From Pseudomonas alkylphenolica (GTDB taxonomy: Bacteria; Pseudomonadota; Gammaproteobacteria; Pseudomonadales; Pseudomonadaceae), in the NCBI RefSeq assembly GCF_000746525.1, contig NZ_CP009048.1, forward strand, positions 88,501 to 152,500: DNA of 64,000 bases. The letters run 5' to 3'. Shown here piece after piece: positions 54,999-64,000 of the stretch. The notes below the pieces were generated by a model. That model was not told the DNA's origin and did no database searches. It saw only the letters and a list, made by a program, of their open reading frames with translations. Positions within the stretch are counted from its first letter, which is position 1. Each line of letters starts with the position of its first letter. The position numbers were made by a program, and so were the translations under genes.

Positions 54999-55025
54999 GG
55001 AGCATCTCCGGAAGAACGGGGGTAA

Positions 55026-55319
55026 TCATTGGACGAGAATTGCCTGCGCCAGTTCAAGGTCGGCGACAGCAAGTTCGGGGTGGGTCTCGCGCAACCGGCT
55101 CAGGGCGGCCTGCAGTCGGACACCGTGTATCTGGCCGTCGCTGGCGACAAACGCGGCGGCATCATCCTGGGCATTGAGCAGCAGTTTGCGATCGAAGGGC
55201 GCCGAGGTCACCTTGCTGGTGACGTAACCGCTGACGACAAGATTGTTGGTGGTGAGGTCCAGGGCCTGGGCAGCACCGGTCCAGCACAACGCAAGCAACA
55301 GTAATGACAGATAACGCAT
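55026..55319 (-). CDS. DUF2388 small exported protein, copy 2
   Basis: A 97-residue protein, the most divergent of three tandem paralogues. Signal peptide about 1-19 (GAAQA), core AQDDAAAFVASDGQIHGVRL, end LAQAILVQ. The middle segment that in copies 1 and 3 is Ser/Thr/Asp-rich is shortened. Starts 120 bases downstream of copy 3's stop and 27 bases before copy 1, same strand. Confidence 0.87.
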   Translation of the reverse strand: MRYLSLLLLALCWTGAAQALDLTTNNLVVSGYVTSKVTSAPFDRKLLLNAQDDAAAFVASDGQIHGVRLQAALSRLRETHPELAVADLELAQAILVQ

Positions 55320-55439
55320 GGGTCTCGTTAGGCTGGCGAATCAGACGGCAAAGGCTATCCCAATGCGCTGGCAAGGACCAGCGCAGGGCATCCGGCTTCA
55401 TTGCATGTTGTTACATGCTGAAGCCGGAAACAGACGAAC

Positions 55440-55757
55440 TCAGAGCGCCAGGATGGCCTGAGCCAGTTGTGTGTCGCTGGCCTGCAGGCTTGGCGCCTGC
55501 TGACGGATGTGGGCGAAGGCACTTTCGAGCTTCACGCCGCGGATCTCGCCGTGGCTGGCAACGAAGCTGGCAGCGTCGTCACGGGCGGCGCGCACGATTT
55601 TGTCGTCACGGAACGATGAGGATACGTCAGAGGTGGCATCAGTGGATGCCGCGACGCCGCGAACGATAGTGTCGGTGGTTACGACGAAGCTGGTGGCGTT
55701 GGCAGTGGAAGCCAGAGCCAGTACCAACGCGGCGCCAAACAAGCGAGTACGGAACAT
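55440..55757 (-). CDS. DUF2388 small exported protein, copy 3
   Basis: A 105-residue protein, first in the tandem array. Signal peptide about 1-21 (STANA), core ARDDAASFVASHGEIRGVKL and end LAQAILAL. GGAGATCGACC precedes the ATG. Two AACTGTACCT direct repeats lie about 140-180 bases upstream, so this is the probable promoter-proximal gene of the whole cassette. Confidence 0.88.
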   Translation of the reverse strand: MFRTRLFGAALVLALASTANATSFVVTTDTIVRGVAASTDATSDVSSSFRDDKIVRAARDDAASFVASHGEIRGVKLESAFAHIRQQAPSLQASDTQLAQAILAL

Positions 55758-55896
55758 GGTCGATCTCCTGGTTGAAGCGGGTTCTTTGTGTCAGACGCAC
55801 GCTCAGCCGGTTGCGCTACTTTCACCAGACTGGGTGTCCTAAGGGTATCACGCGATCAGCGTCTGCGAATTGGACAAGGTTTTGGCAAGATTTATC

Positions 55897-55936
55897 AACT
55901 GTACCTATAAAAAATAACTATTTTTAAACTGTACCT
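55897..55936. promoter_or_regulatory. Tandem AACTGTACCT operators
   Basis: Two identical decamers, 55897-55906 and 55927-55936, exactly 30 bp apart (three helical turns) with an AT-only spacer core. The layout is that of a dimeric activator binding direct repeats, as in MocR/GabR-type regulators. Related ACTGT elements occur on the other side of the DUF1127 gene. Confidence 0.6.
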
Positions 55937-55974
55937 GTTGTGTTCTTAGCCGCTCTATCTCGCGACTTCAAACG

Positions 55975-56010
55975 AAAAAACCCGTCAGCAGTGACCTGCG
56001 ACGGGTTTTC
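55975..56010 (-). terminator. DUF1127 gene terminator
   Basis: AAACCCGTC/GACGGGTTT (55978-55986 with 56000-56008) with a T-run in the minus direction, 39 bases after the DUF1127 stop. Confidence 0.88.
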
Positions 56011-56048
56011 GGAATTCGAGGTGCCGGCCTTGGCCGGCGAGCCCTGCA

Positions 56049-56264
56049 TTAACGCCAGAACGGCTTGCTCAGCTCTTCGTAGCGTTGTGCTTCGCTGATC
56101 CCGGCGTCGGCCAGCAGGCGCGAATCCAGACGGGCCAGTTGGTGGCGGCTGGCGATGCGACGTTGCCACAGCATCAGGTTGGCCAGCAGGCGCAATGGCA
56201 GCGCGGCCTTGGATTGTTCGTTGGAGCGTTCGAAAACCAGATCGGAACTGAGGGTACGTTCCAT
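56049..56264 (-). CDS. DUF1127 small basic protein
   Basis: A 71-residue protein with the DUF1127 (YjiS-like) core about residues 30-60: RIASRHQLARLDSRLLADAGISEAQ. Arg-rich, likely RNA-interacting or regulatory; in other bacteria such small proteins act in phosphate, carbon or nitrogen homeostasis. Has its own terminator. Upstream gap carries several ACTGT/ACAGT repeats. Confidence 0.88.
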   Translation of the reverse strand: MERTLSSDLVFERSNEQSKAALPLRLLANLMLWQRRIASRHQLARLDSRLLADAGISEAQRYEELSKPFWR

Positions 56265-56582
56265 GATGTCATCCTTCCGCTTGTGGCGGCATTAGGTAGT
56301 GATTTAACTGATGCCAATGATCCTCCTCTGTCGTCCATAACAGTAGATACAGTTCACCTACATTGTGATGGGCCAGTTAACTGTTTTAGGGCACTGTTGC
56401 ACTCCGAATAGGCGTAACTGTACTGGTCTGCACTTAAGTGGTGCGTTTTTGCTCGAAGGGAGAGTGCGGAGAGAGAAAATCGAGGTGAAAACACCGGTAC
56501 AGTAGAACAGTTTATGCTGGCTTAAGGTTGCCAACTGTTCAGCCGGTGAGCATTGCGCACCACCGGCTGAAAACTGTGTGGC
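56265..56582. promoter_or_regulatory. Gap upstream of DUF1127 with repeated ACAGT motifs
   Basis: No gene. It contains ACAGTAGATACAGTT (56340-56354), TAACTGTTTT (56378-56387), AACTGTACT (56416-56424) and GGTACAGTAGAACAGTT (56496-56512). These resemble each other and the AACTGTACCT repeats 450 bases away. The regulator gene is not in the window next to them. Confidence 0.5.
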
Positions 56583-58076
56583 TTAGCTGGCGAGCATGCG
56601 CCCGGTTTCTTCCAGGTTTTCGTGCCAGGCCAGGGCTTCGCGCAGGATATGCGGGGTATGGCCGCCCTTCTCGCAGGCGCGGGTGAAGTAGTCGTTCAGC
56701 GCCTCGCGGTAGTCAGGGTGCACACAGTTGTCGATGATCACCCGTGCACGTTCACGCGGCGCCAGGCCACGCAGGTCGGCCAGGCCTTGCTCGGTGACGA
56801 GGATATCGACGTCATGCTCGGTATGGTCCACGTGGCTGACCATCGGCACCACGCTGGAGATTGCACCGCCTTTGGCAATCGACTTGGTGACGAAGATTGC
56901 CAGGTGGGCGTTGCGGGCGAAGTCGCCCGAGCCACCAATGCCGTTCATCATCCGCGTGCCGCAGACGTGCGTAGAGTTGACGTTGCCGTACAGGTCGAAC
57001 TCAAGGGCGGTGTTAATGCCGATGATGCCCAGGCGGCGCACCACTTCAGGGTGGTTGGAGATTTCCTGCGGGCGCAGGACCAGTTTGTCCTTGTAGCGCT
57101 CCAGGTTTCCGAACACGTCGGCGTTGCGACGGCTCGACAGGGTGATGGAGCTGCCCGAGGCAAAGCTCAGTTTGCCGGCGTCGATCAGGTCGAAGGTCGA
57201 GTCCTGCAGTACTTCGGAGTACATGGTCAGGTCTTCAAACGGCGAATCGATCAGGCCGCACATCACAGCGTTGGCGATGCTGCCGATACCGGCCTGCAGC
57301 GGGCCGAGCTTGTTGGTCATGCGCCCTGCGTCTACTTCCTGCTTGAGGAAGTTGATCAGGTGGTTGGCGATGCCCTGGGTTTCATCATCGGGCGGCAACA
57401 CGGTGGACGGTGAGTCCGGTTGCTCGGTGATGACGATGCCGACAATCTTGGCCGGGTCGATCGGGATCGCGGTGCTGCCGATGCGGTCATCGACTTTGAC
57501 CAGCGGGATCGGCGTGCGGGTTGGCCGGTAGGTCGGGATATAGATGTCGTGCAGACCTTCCAGGTTGGCGTTGTGGGCCATGTTGATCTCGACGATCACC
57601 TGTTTGGCGAAGATCGCGAAGCTGGCCGAGTTCCCCACCGAAGTGGTCGGTACGATATGGCCCTGCTCGGTGATGGCAACCGCTTCGATGACCGCGATGT
57701 CCGGCAGCTTCAGTTGCTGGTTGCGCAGCTGTTCCACGGTTTCCGACAGGTGCTGGTCGATGAACATGACTTTGCCATCGTTGATGGCCTTGCGCAGCGT
57801 GCTGTCGACCTGGAATGGCATGCGACGGGCCAGAACGCCGGCTTCGGTCAGTTCTTTGTCCAGGTCGTTGCCCAGGCTGGCACCGGTCATCAGGCTGATT
57901 TGCAGCGGAGATTGCTTGGCACGTTCGGCCAGTGCATGCGGCACCGCCTTGGCTTCGCCGGCGCGGGTGAAGCCGCTCATGCCGACGGTCATGCCGTCCT
58001 CGATCAGGCCAGCGGCATCAGCCGCACTCATTACCTTGCTGTGCAGGGAGGACAAGCGGATACGATCACGGTACAT
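56583..58076 (-). CDS. Acetyl-CoA hydrolase/transferase (succinyl-CoA:acetate CoA-transferase type)
   Basis: A 497-residue class I CoA-transferase. PLQAGIGSIANAV and the catalytic Glu region TMYSEVLQD (E288) match the AarC/Ach1/SpcoA family, which moves CoA between succinyl-CoA and acetate or hydrolyses acetyl-CoA. GTRMMNGIGGSGDFARNA is also typical. PA5445-like. Monocistronic, ATG at 58076 preceded by CCTGAGATAAC. Confidence 0.93.
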   Translation of the reverse strand: MYRDRIRLSSLHSKVMSAADAAGLIEDGMTVGMSGFTRAGEAKAVPHALAERAKQSPLQISLMTGASLGNDLDKELTEAGVLARRMPFQVDSTLRKAINDGKVMFIDQHLSETVEQLRNQQLKLPDIAVIEAVAITEQGHIVPTTSVGNSASFAIFAKQVIVEINMAHNANLEGLHDIYIPTYRPTRTPIPLVKVDDRIGSTAIPIDPAKIVGIVITEQPDSPSTVLPPDDETQGIANHLINFLKQEVDAGRMTNKLGPLQAGIGSIANAVMCGLIDSPFEDLTMYSEVLQDSTFDLIDAGKLSFASGSSITLSSRRNADVFGNLERYKDKLVLRPQEISNHPEVVRRLGIIGINTALEFDLYGNVNSTHVCGTRMMNGIGGSGDFARNAHLAIFVTKSIAKGGAISSVVPMVSHVDHTEHDVDILVTEQGLADLRGLAPRERARVIIDNCVHPDYREALNDYFTRACEKGGHTPHILREALAWHENLEETGRMLAS

Positions 58077-58199
58077 GGATTGTTATCTCAGGCTACTAAA
58101 GCTAGATGCGCAGTCTAGTGATTTAGCAGCCCGGCGTCCCGCGACCAAGGTCGAATGCGAAGCCAGGAAATAGAGCCTTCTGTCGGCGGGCCGGGCATT

Positions 58200-58231
58200 A
58201 AAAAGCCCCAGCCGGTACCGCGCTGGGGCTA
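58200..58231 (-). terminator. pnt operon terminator
   Basis: AGCCCCAGC/GCTGGGGCT (58204-58212 with 58222-58230) and TTTTT in the minus direction, 23 bases past the pntB stop. Confidence 0.9.
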
Positions 58232-58253
58232 ATTGTCACAGCCTGACAAAGAC

Positions 58254-59690
58254 TTAGTCGACGGCTTTGACCATGTCCTCGATGACCTTCTTGGCGTCGC
58301 CGAAAACCATCATGGTTTTGTCCAGATAGAACAGTTCGTTATCAAGCCCCGCATAGCCACTGGCCATGGAGCGCTTGTTGACGATGATGGTCTTGGCCTT
58401 GAACGCTTCAAGGATCGGCATGCCGGCGATTGGCGATTTCGGATCGTTCTTCGCGGCCGGGTTGACCACGTCGTTGGCGCCGAGCACCAGCACCACGTCG
58501 GCCTGGCCGAACTCGGAGTTGATGTCTTCCATCTCGAACACCTGGTCGTACGGCACTTCGGCTTCGGCCAGCAGTACGTTCATGTGCCCAGGCATGCGCC
58601 CTGCCACCGGGTGAATCGCATACTTCACGGTGACGCCGTTGTGGGTCAGCTTCTCGGTCAGTTCCTTCAGCGCGTGCTGGGCACGGGCTACCGCCAGGCC
58701 ATAACCTGGAACGATGATCACGGTGTCGGCGTTGCTCAGCAGGAAAGTGGCGTCATCGGCCGAACCGGATTTCACCGGGCGGGCTTCCTGCGCACCGGCT
58801 GGGCCGCCGGCGTCAGTAGCGCCACCGAAACCGCCGAGGATCACGTTGAAGAACGAACGGTTCATCGCCTTGCACATGATGTACGAGAGGATGGCGCCCG
58901 ACGAACCCACCAGCGAACCAGCAATGATCAGCATCGAGTTGTTCAGCGAGAAGCCGATACCGGCGGCCGCCCAGCCCGAGTAGCTGTTGAGCATCGACAC
59001 CACCACCGGCATGTCGGCGCCACCGATCGGGATGATGATCAGCACGCCCATGACGAACGCCAGGATCAGCATCAGGGCAAAAGCGCTGTAGCTACCGGTG
59101 AAGGTGAAGACCAGACCCAGGCCGATGGTGGCCAGGCCCAGGACCAGGTTCAGCTTGTGCTGGCCGGTGAACTGTACCGGTGCGCCCTGGAACAGGCGGA
59201 ACTTGTACTTGCCAGAGAGCTTGCCGAAGGCAATCACCGAACCGGAGAAGGTGATCGCACCAATGGCGGCACCGAGGAACAGCTCCAGGCGGTTGCCGGT
59301 CGGGATCGGGTCGCTGATGCTGGAAACGATACCCAGCGATTGCGGCTCGACCACTGCGGCGATGGCAATGAATACCGCGGCCAGACCGATCATGCTGTGC
59401 ATGAAGGCCACCAGCTCGGGCATTTTGGTCATTTCAACGCGCTTGGCCATGATCGAACCGGCGGTGCCGCCGACCAGCAGGCCGACAATCACATAGCCGA
59501 TACCGTCAGTGGCCAGCTCTGCGCCCAGCTTGTAGATCAGGCCGACGGTGGTGACGATTGCCAGCGCCATGCCGAGCATGCCGAACAGGTTGCCGCGCCG
59601 CGAGGTGGTCGGGTGCGACAGGCCCTTGAGCGCCTGGATGAAGCAAATCGAGGCGACGAGGTAGAGAAGTGTTACCAGGTTCATGCTCAT
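58254..59690 (-). CDS. pntB: NAD(P) transhydrogenase subunit beta
   Basis: Proton-translocating transhydrogenase subunit, 478 residues: about nine helices, then the NADP(H)-binding domain III (from about 300) with VPGYGLAVARAQH and KRSMASGYAGLDNELF. Together with the alpha subunits it reduces NADP+ with NADH driven by the proton gradient. Third gene of pntAA-pntAB-pntB; starts two bases before the pntAB stop region ends. Confidence 0.95.
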   Translation of the reverse strand: MSMNLVTLLYLVASICFIQALKGLSHPTTSRRGNLFGMLGMALAIVTTVGLIYKLGAELATDGIGYVIVGLLVGGTAGSIMAKRVEMTKMPELVAFMHSMIGLAAVFIAIAAVVEPQSLGIVSSISDPIPTGNRLELFLGAAIGAITFSGSVIAFGKLSGKYKFRLFQGAPVQFTGQHKLNLVLGLATIGLGLVFTFTGSYSAFALMLILAFVMGVLIIIPIGGADMPVVVSMLNSYSGWAAAGIGFSLNNSMLIIAGSLVGSSGAILSYIMCKAMNRSFFNVILGGFGGATDAGGPAGAQEARPVKSGSADDATFLLSNADTVIIVPGYGLAVARAQHALKELTEKLTHNGVTVKYAIHPVAGRMPGHMNVLLAEAEVPYDQVFEMEDINSEFGQADVVLVLGANDVVNPAAKNDPKSPIAGMPILEAFKAKTIIVNKRSMASGYAGLDNELFYLDKTMMVFGDAKKVIEDMVKAVD

Positions 59691-59692
59691 GT

Positions 59693-60010
59693 TTACCGCT
59701 TCCCCTCAGCCTTTACGGCTTTCTTCTTGAACATCTCCAGCATGCGCCGGGTGACGAGGAAACCACCGAATACGTTGACCGCTGCCAGGGCCACCGCGAG
59801 GGTGCCCATGGTTTTGCCCAGCGGCGTTACGGTCAGCGCGGCAGCCAGCATGGCGCCGACGATGACGATGGCGGAAATGGCGTTGGTCACCGCCATCAGA
59901 GGGGTATGCAGTGCCGGGGTGACGTTCCACACCACGTGGTAACCGACATAGATCGCCAGCACGAAAATGATCAGGTTATAGACGCCGTGAGAGATCAGCA
60001 TGTCTTCCAT
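59693..60010 (-). CDS. pntAB: NAD(P) transhydrogenase subunit alpha part 2
   Basis: Membrane part of the alpha subunit, 105 residues with three helices ([52 protein letters not shown]). In many bacteria PntA is one chain; here, as in other Pseudomonas, it is split. ATG at 60010 ([12 protein letters not shown]) chosen; a second Met at 60001 is possible. Lies 11 bases after pntAA. Confidence 0.93.
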   Translation of the reverse strand: MEDMLISHGVYNLIIFVLAIYVGYHVVWNVTPALHTPLMAVTNAISAIVIVGAMLAAALTVTPLGKTMGTLAVALAAVNVFGGFLVTRRMLEMFKKKAVKAEGKR

Positions 60011-60021
60011 TGTCTGGCTCC

Positions 60022-61143
60022 TTATCCGTTCTTGCGGATGATCTGGCCGTCGCGGCACATCAGGCACGCGGCGACGATATCGTCTTCGAGGTTGATCACA
60101 AGCGCACTGTCCTTGTCGAACAGCAGCTTCATGAAGTCGAGCAGGTTGCGTGCATACAGTGCCGAAGCATCCGCCCCAACCTGCGCTGGCAGGTTGGTCG
60201 GGCCGACGATGGTCACGCCATTCTCGATCACCACCTGGTCGGCGACGGTCAGCGGGCAGTTGCCGCCTTGGGCCGCAGCCAGGTCAATGACCACCGAGCC
60301 CGGCTTCATTTGCGCAACGGTTTCGGCGCTGAGCAGCGTCGGTGCCTTGCGCCCAGGAATCAGGGCGGTGGTGATGACGATATCGGCCTGCTTGGCGCGC
60401 TCGTGCACGGCCTGGGCCTGACGCTGCATCCAGCTGGCGGGCATTGGCCGGGCATAGCCGCCGACACCTTCGGCGCACTCGCGTTCTTCATCGGTCTCGT
60501 AAGGGACGTCGATGAACTTGGCACCCAACGATTCGATCTGCTCTTTCACCGCCGGACGCACGTCCGAGGCTTCGATCACCGCACCCAGGCGCTTGGCCGT
60601 GGCGATGGCCTGCAGTCCGGCCACGCCAGCACCGAGAACCAGTACGCGAGCGGCTTTCACGGTCCCCGCTGCGGTCATCAGCATCGGCATGAAGCGCGGA
60701 TAGTGATGAGCCGCCAGCAACACCGCTTTGTAACCGGCGATGTTGGCCTGCGAAGACAGTACATCGAGGCTCTGCGCCCGGGAGGTGCGCGGCGCCGCTT
60801 CGAGGGCGAAGGCGGTAATGCCGCTTTCAGCCATCTTGGCGATGATGTCGTTGTTGAACGGATTGAGCATGCCCACCAGTACGGTGCCGCTCTTGATCTG
60901 GGCCAGTTCGCTATCGTCGGGAGCCACAACTTTCAGAACAAGCTGTGCACCAAACGCATCGGCAGCGCTGCCAATGGTGGCGCCTGCTGCTTCATAGGCA
61001 CTGTCCGGGACGCTGGCATTGATGCCGGCGCCGCTCTGGACGGTAACCTGATGCCCCTGACCAATCAGTTTCTTGATGGTTTCCGGGGTTGCAGCAACCC
61101 GTGTTTCGCCCGTCTGCGTTTCGAGTGGAACACCAATGTGCAC
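60022..61143 (-). CDS. pntAA: NAD(P) transhydrogenase subunit alpha part 1
   Basis: Soluble NAD(H)-binding domain I of the transhydrogenase, 373 residues. It shares the alanine dehydrogenase/PNT fold: [16 protein letters not shown], nucleotide loop [20 protein letters not shown] and [15 protein letters not shown]. There is no suitable ATG; GTG at 61143 (VHIGVPLE) has AGGAGA eight bases upstream and matches the family N-terminus. First gene of the operon with a structured leader. Confidence 0.93.
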   Translation of the reverse strand: MHIGVPLETQTGETRVAATPETIKKLIGQGHQVTVQSGAGINASVPDSAYEAAGATIGSAADAFGAQLVLKVVAPDDSELAQIKSGTVLVGMLNPFNNDIIAKMAESGITAFALEAAPRTSRAQSLDVLSSQANIAGYKAVLLAAHHYPRFMPMLMTAAGTVKAARVLVLGAGVAGLQAIATAKRLGAVIEASDVRPAVKEQIESLGAKFIDVPYETDEERECAEGVGGYARPMPASWMQRQAQAVHERAKQADIVITTALIPGRKAPTLLSAETVAQMKPGSVVIDLAAAQGGNCPLTVADQVVIENGVTIVGPTNLPAQVGADASALYARNLLDFMKLLFDKDSALVINLEDDIVAACLMCRDGQIIRKNG

Positions 61144-61550
61144 GTCAAATCTCCTGCGTGATCTTTTGTAGGTAAACCAGTGCACTGCGGATGGTGCTTC
61201 TGGGGCGGCCGATCAGCACGATCCCGCCGAATTCCGGCGGGGCGCGGCATTTTGCAGGTGATTCCTGAATTGCTTCAACCAATTTTGAAGGGTGACGCTA
61301 ATCAAACTACAAGTCACCCTGTGACCGAATGTCGCAAGAACAGGCCTGAAGCCCGCAAACTATGGGCTTCAGGGAGATTACGGTAAATTTTGAAAAAATT
61401 CCGCCGAATTCTCTGAAAGCGCTGATCAAAACGTGATTTATGCAGTGAAGGCCGCATAAACAGCAGGGTTAAGAGGTGCTGGAGGGGGTGACAAAACAGT
61501 TGTGCAAATTGCGACATTTACGTACATCTGTAGGGCTCCATTTTTGCTGA
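61144..61550. other. 407-base gap between pntAA and gcdR with three hairpins
   Basis: No credible gene. Perfect inverted repeats: CCCGCCG/CGGCGGG (61223-61229, 61235-61241), AGGGTGAC/GTCACCCT (61289-61296, 61313-61320) and CCTGAAGCCC/GGGCTTCAGG (61345-61354, 61364-61373). The last may be the gcdR terminator, though no strong T-run follows in the minus direction. Confidence 0.6.
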
Positions 61551-62477
61551 CTACGGGGTCAGGTTATAGCTGTCGTCCTTGTGTGCCGCGGCGTAGCGCT
61601 CGGCTTCAACTACCAGCCAATCGCGAAAAGCACGCAGCGAGGCGGACTCGACCTTGCGTTCCGGGATCATCAGGTAATACGCCTTGATGCTCGACAACCC
61701 GTGCCGGTTGGCCACTACCAGGCGCCCTTCTGCCAGTTCACGCTGGATAAGGAACGGTGGAATCAGCGCCACACCCATCTCGTGCATGGCGGCCTGTGCC
61801 AACATCGAGAATAGCTCATAGCGCGGGCCAGTCATGTCGCGCGCAACGTTCATCTCCAGGCTGTTGAACCATTGGCGCCAGGCGTAGGGGCGCGTGGTTT
61901 GCTGAAGCAGAGGCAGCTGGGCGATCTGTTCGCCATCCAGATGCCCTGCTCCGCCTAGCAAGCCCGGGCTGCAGACCGGTACCGGGTTCTCGCCCATCAA
62001 TCGATGGGAGTGCGTACCGGACCAATCGGCATCACCGAAATAAATGGCGGCATCGAAAGGGGTGTCGGCAAACAGGAAAGGTCGGGTGCGGTTGGTCAGG
62101 TTGACCGTGACTTCCGGATGACGTTGCTGAAAGTCCTTCAGTCTGGGCAGCAGCCATTGGGTGCCGAAGGTCGGAACCACGGCGAGCTCAATGACGTTGG
62201 CGCCCTGTTGGCCCATCACCGACAAGGTATCGCGTTCAACCGCATCCAGTTGCGTGGCCACCCGGCGGCTGTAGGAGAGTCCGGCTTCGGTGAGCTTTAC
62301 CCCGCGACGCGAACGGCGAAACAGTTCGACATTGAGAAACTCCTCCAGCCCGGCAATTTGCCGACATACGGCGCCCTGCGTGAGGGACAGCTCGTGCGAG
62401 GCCTTGGTGAAGCTCTCGTGGCGGGCAGCTGCTTCGAAGCAGACCAGGGCTGCGGTACTGGGGATCTTCCGTCGCAT
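61551..62477 (-). CDS. gcdR: LysR-type regulator GcdR
   Basis: LysR-family regulator of 308 residues, closest to the GcvA-like group. Winged HTH near the N-terminus: FEAAARHESFTKASHELSLT and QGAVCRQIAGLEEFLNVELF. Effector domain from about 90. Divergent from gcdH-gcdG, the arrangement in which the P. putida homologue activates glutarate catabolism. ATG at 62477 (MRRKIPSTAAL) has GAGG nine bases upstream; a GTG at 62492 is in frame. Confidence 0.9.
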   Translation of the reverse strand: MRRKIPSTAALVCFEAAARHESFTKASHELSLTQGAVCRQIAGLEEFLNVELFRRSRRGVKLTEAGLSYSRRVATQLDAVERDTLSVMGQQGANVIELAVVPTFGTQWLLPRLKDFQQRHPEVTVNLTNRTRPFLFADTPFDAAIYFGDADWSGTHSHRLMGENPVPVCSPGLLGGAGHLDGEQIAQLPLLQQTTRPYAWRQWFNSLEMNVARDMTGPRYELFSMLAQAAMHEMGVALIPPFLIQRELAEGRLVVANRHGLSSIKAYYLMIPERKVESASLRAFRDWLVVEAERYAAAHKDDSYNLTP

Positions 62478-62637
62478 GTACGTCAACCTCACTAATGGTG
62501 CGTATGGATGGGCTTTTTTCTCGTTACGGAGTGAGAAATTATCACAAGACTATGCGCATTCCTCGTTTGTCTCGTCGGTTGATCAGGCCTAGGATCAATG
62601 CACAACAACTCTGGTCCCATTTTTCGAGGATTCGCTC
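62478..62637. promoter_or_regulatory. gcdR-gcdH divergent promoter region
   Basis: 160 bases, AT-richer than the flanks, between two divergent starts. LysR regulators bind such regions at T-N11-A sites; several fit but none can be singled out by eye. Confidence 0.4.
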
Positions 62638-63819
<1,182 letters not shown>

Positions 63820-63833
63820 TAAGGAGCCAGCCC

Positions 63834-64000
63834 ATGGGCGCGCTATCTCATCTGCGGGTGCTGGATTTGTCGCGAGTGCTGGCCGGGCCATGGTCCGGCC
63901 AGATCCTCGCCGACCTCGGGGCCGAAGTGATCAAGGTCGAGCGCCCGGGAACCGGCGATGATACGCGTGCCTGGGGGCCGCCCTTCCTCAAGGACGCCTA
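63834..64000 (+). CDS. gcdG: Succinyl-CoA:glutarate CoA-transferase (CaiB/BaiF), 5' part
   Basis: Only 55 residues are in the window, cut by its end. [19 protein letters not shown] and [20 protein letters not shown] are the hallmark N-terminus of class III CoA-transferases. Position after gcdH identifies it as the enzyme that activates glutarate to glutaryl-CoA. AAGGAGCCAGCCC is a strong ribosome site. Confidence 0.92.
   Translation, partial: MGALSHLRVLDLSRVLAGPWSGQILADLGAEVIKVERPGTGDDTRAWGPPFLKDA

Overview
The window is a 64 kb piece of a Pseudomonas chromosome, most likely from the P. putida / P. fluorescens side of the genus. Gene order runs parallel to two remembered P. aeruginosa blocks (prlC to carbonic anhydrase to the aa3 oxidase cluster, and metNIQ-znu-thrB-polA-engB-cc4-dsbA-dgcH-ampDh2-kinB-algB-gltP), joined as they are in P. 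putida. GC-rich coding sequence and repeated REP palindromes with the core GCGGGGCAAGCCCGCTCCCAC fit this. I see no insertion sequence, prophage, CRISPR array, rRNA or tRNA. Almost everything is core chromosome; the unusual parts are one extra peptidase gene, several regulatory sites, one structured intergenic region and a cassette of uncharacterised periplasmic proteins.

Layout. 1-5.7 kb: the 3' part of prlC, a YheV-like zinc ribbon, a divergent second M3 peptidase, a LexA-boxed radical SAM gene and a beta-carbonic anhydrase. 5.7-15.2 kb: a conserved hypothetical, then the complete aa3 cytochrome c oxidase system: coxB, coxA, cox11, coxC, a DUF2909 protein on the other strand, SURF1, a SCO-like protein, heme A synthase, heme O synthase and SCO1. 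15.3-21.9 kb: methionine ABC importer (metQ-metI-metN), a lipoprotein, and the zinc system znuB-znuC-zur divergent from znuA. 21.9-26.4 kb: thrB, a DUF2782 protein, polA, and the ErsA small RNA with an AlgU-type promoter. 26.4-32.7 kb: engB, two c-type cytochromes, dsbA, an EEP-family nuclease/phosphatase, a diguanylate cyclase and an AmpDh2-like amidase. 32.7-38.3 kb: an EAL phosphodiesterase, kinB-algB, and two small membrane proteins behind a sigma-54-type promoter. 38.3-39.0 kb: a hairpin-rich gap without a credible gene.

39.0-45.3 kb: gltP, a SpmA/SpmB fusion, and a second Mla/Ttg2-type lipid transport operon (MlaE with STAS, MlaF, MlaD, PqiC-like lipoprotein). 45.3-52.6 kb: a DUF5924 membrane protein, an M16 peptidase, a Na/Pi cotransporter, TerC, CitMHS and a GFA-family protein. 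52.7-56.3 kb: a two-domain periplasmic protein (HELTH zinc motif plus DUF4105/Lnb domain) behind three DUF2388 paralogues, and a DUF1127 protein. 56.6-64 kb: an acetyl/succinyl-CoA transferase, the pntAA-pntAB-pntB transhydrogenase, and gcdR divergent from gcdH-gcdG for glutarate (lysine) catabolism, cut by the window end.

Best candidates for something undescribed: the M3 peptidase paralogue carrying two HExxH motifs; the DUF2388 x3 / HELTH-DUF4105 cassette with repeated AACTGTACCT sites upstream; and the structured intergenic region between the sigma-54-preceded small membrane genes and gltP.
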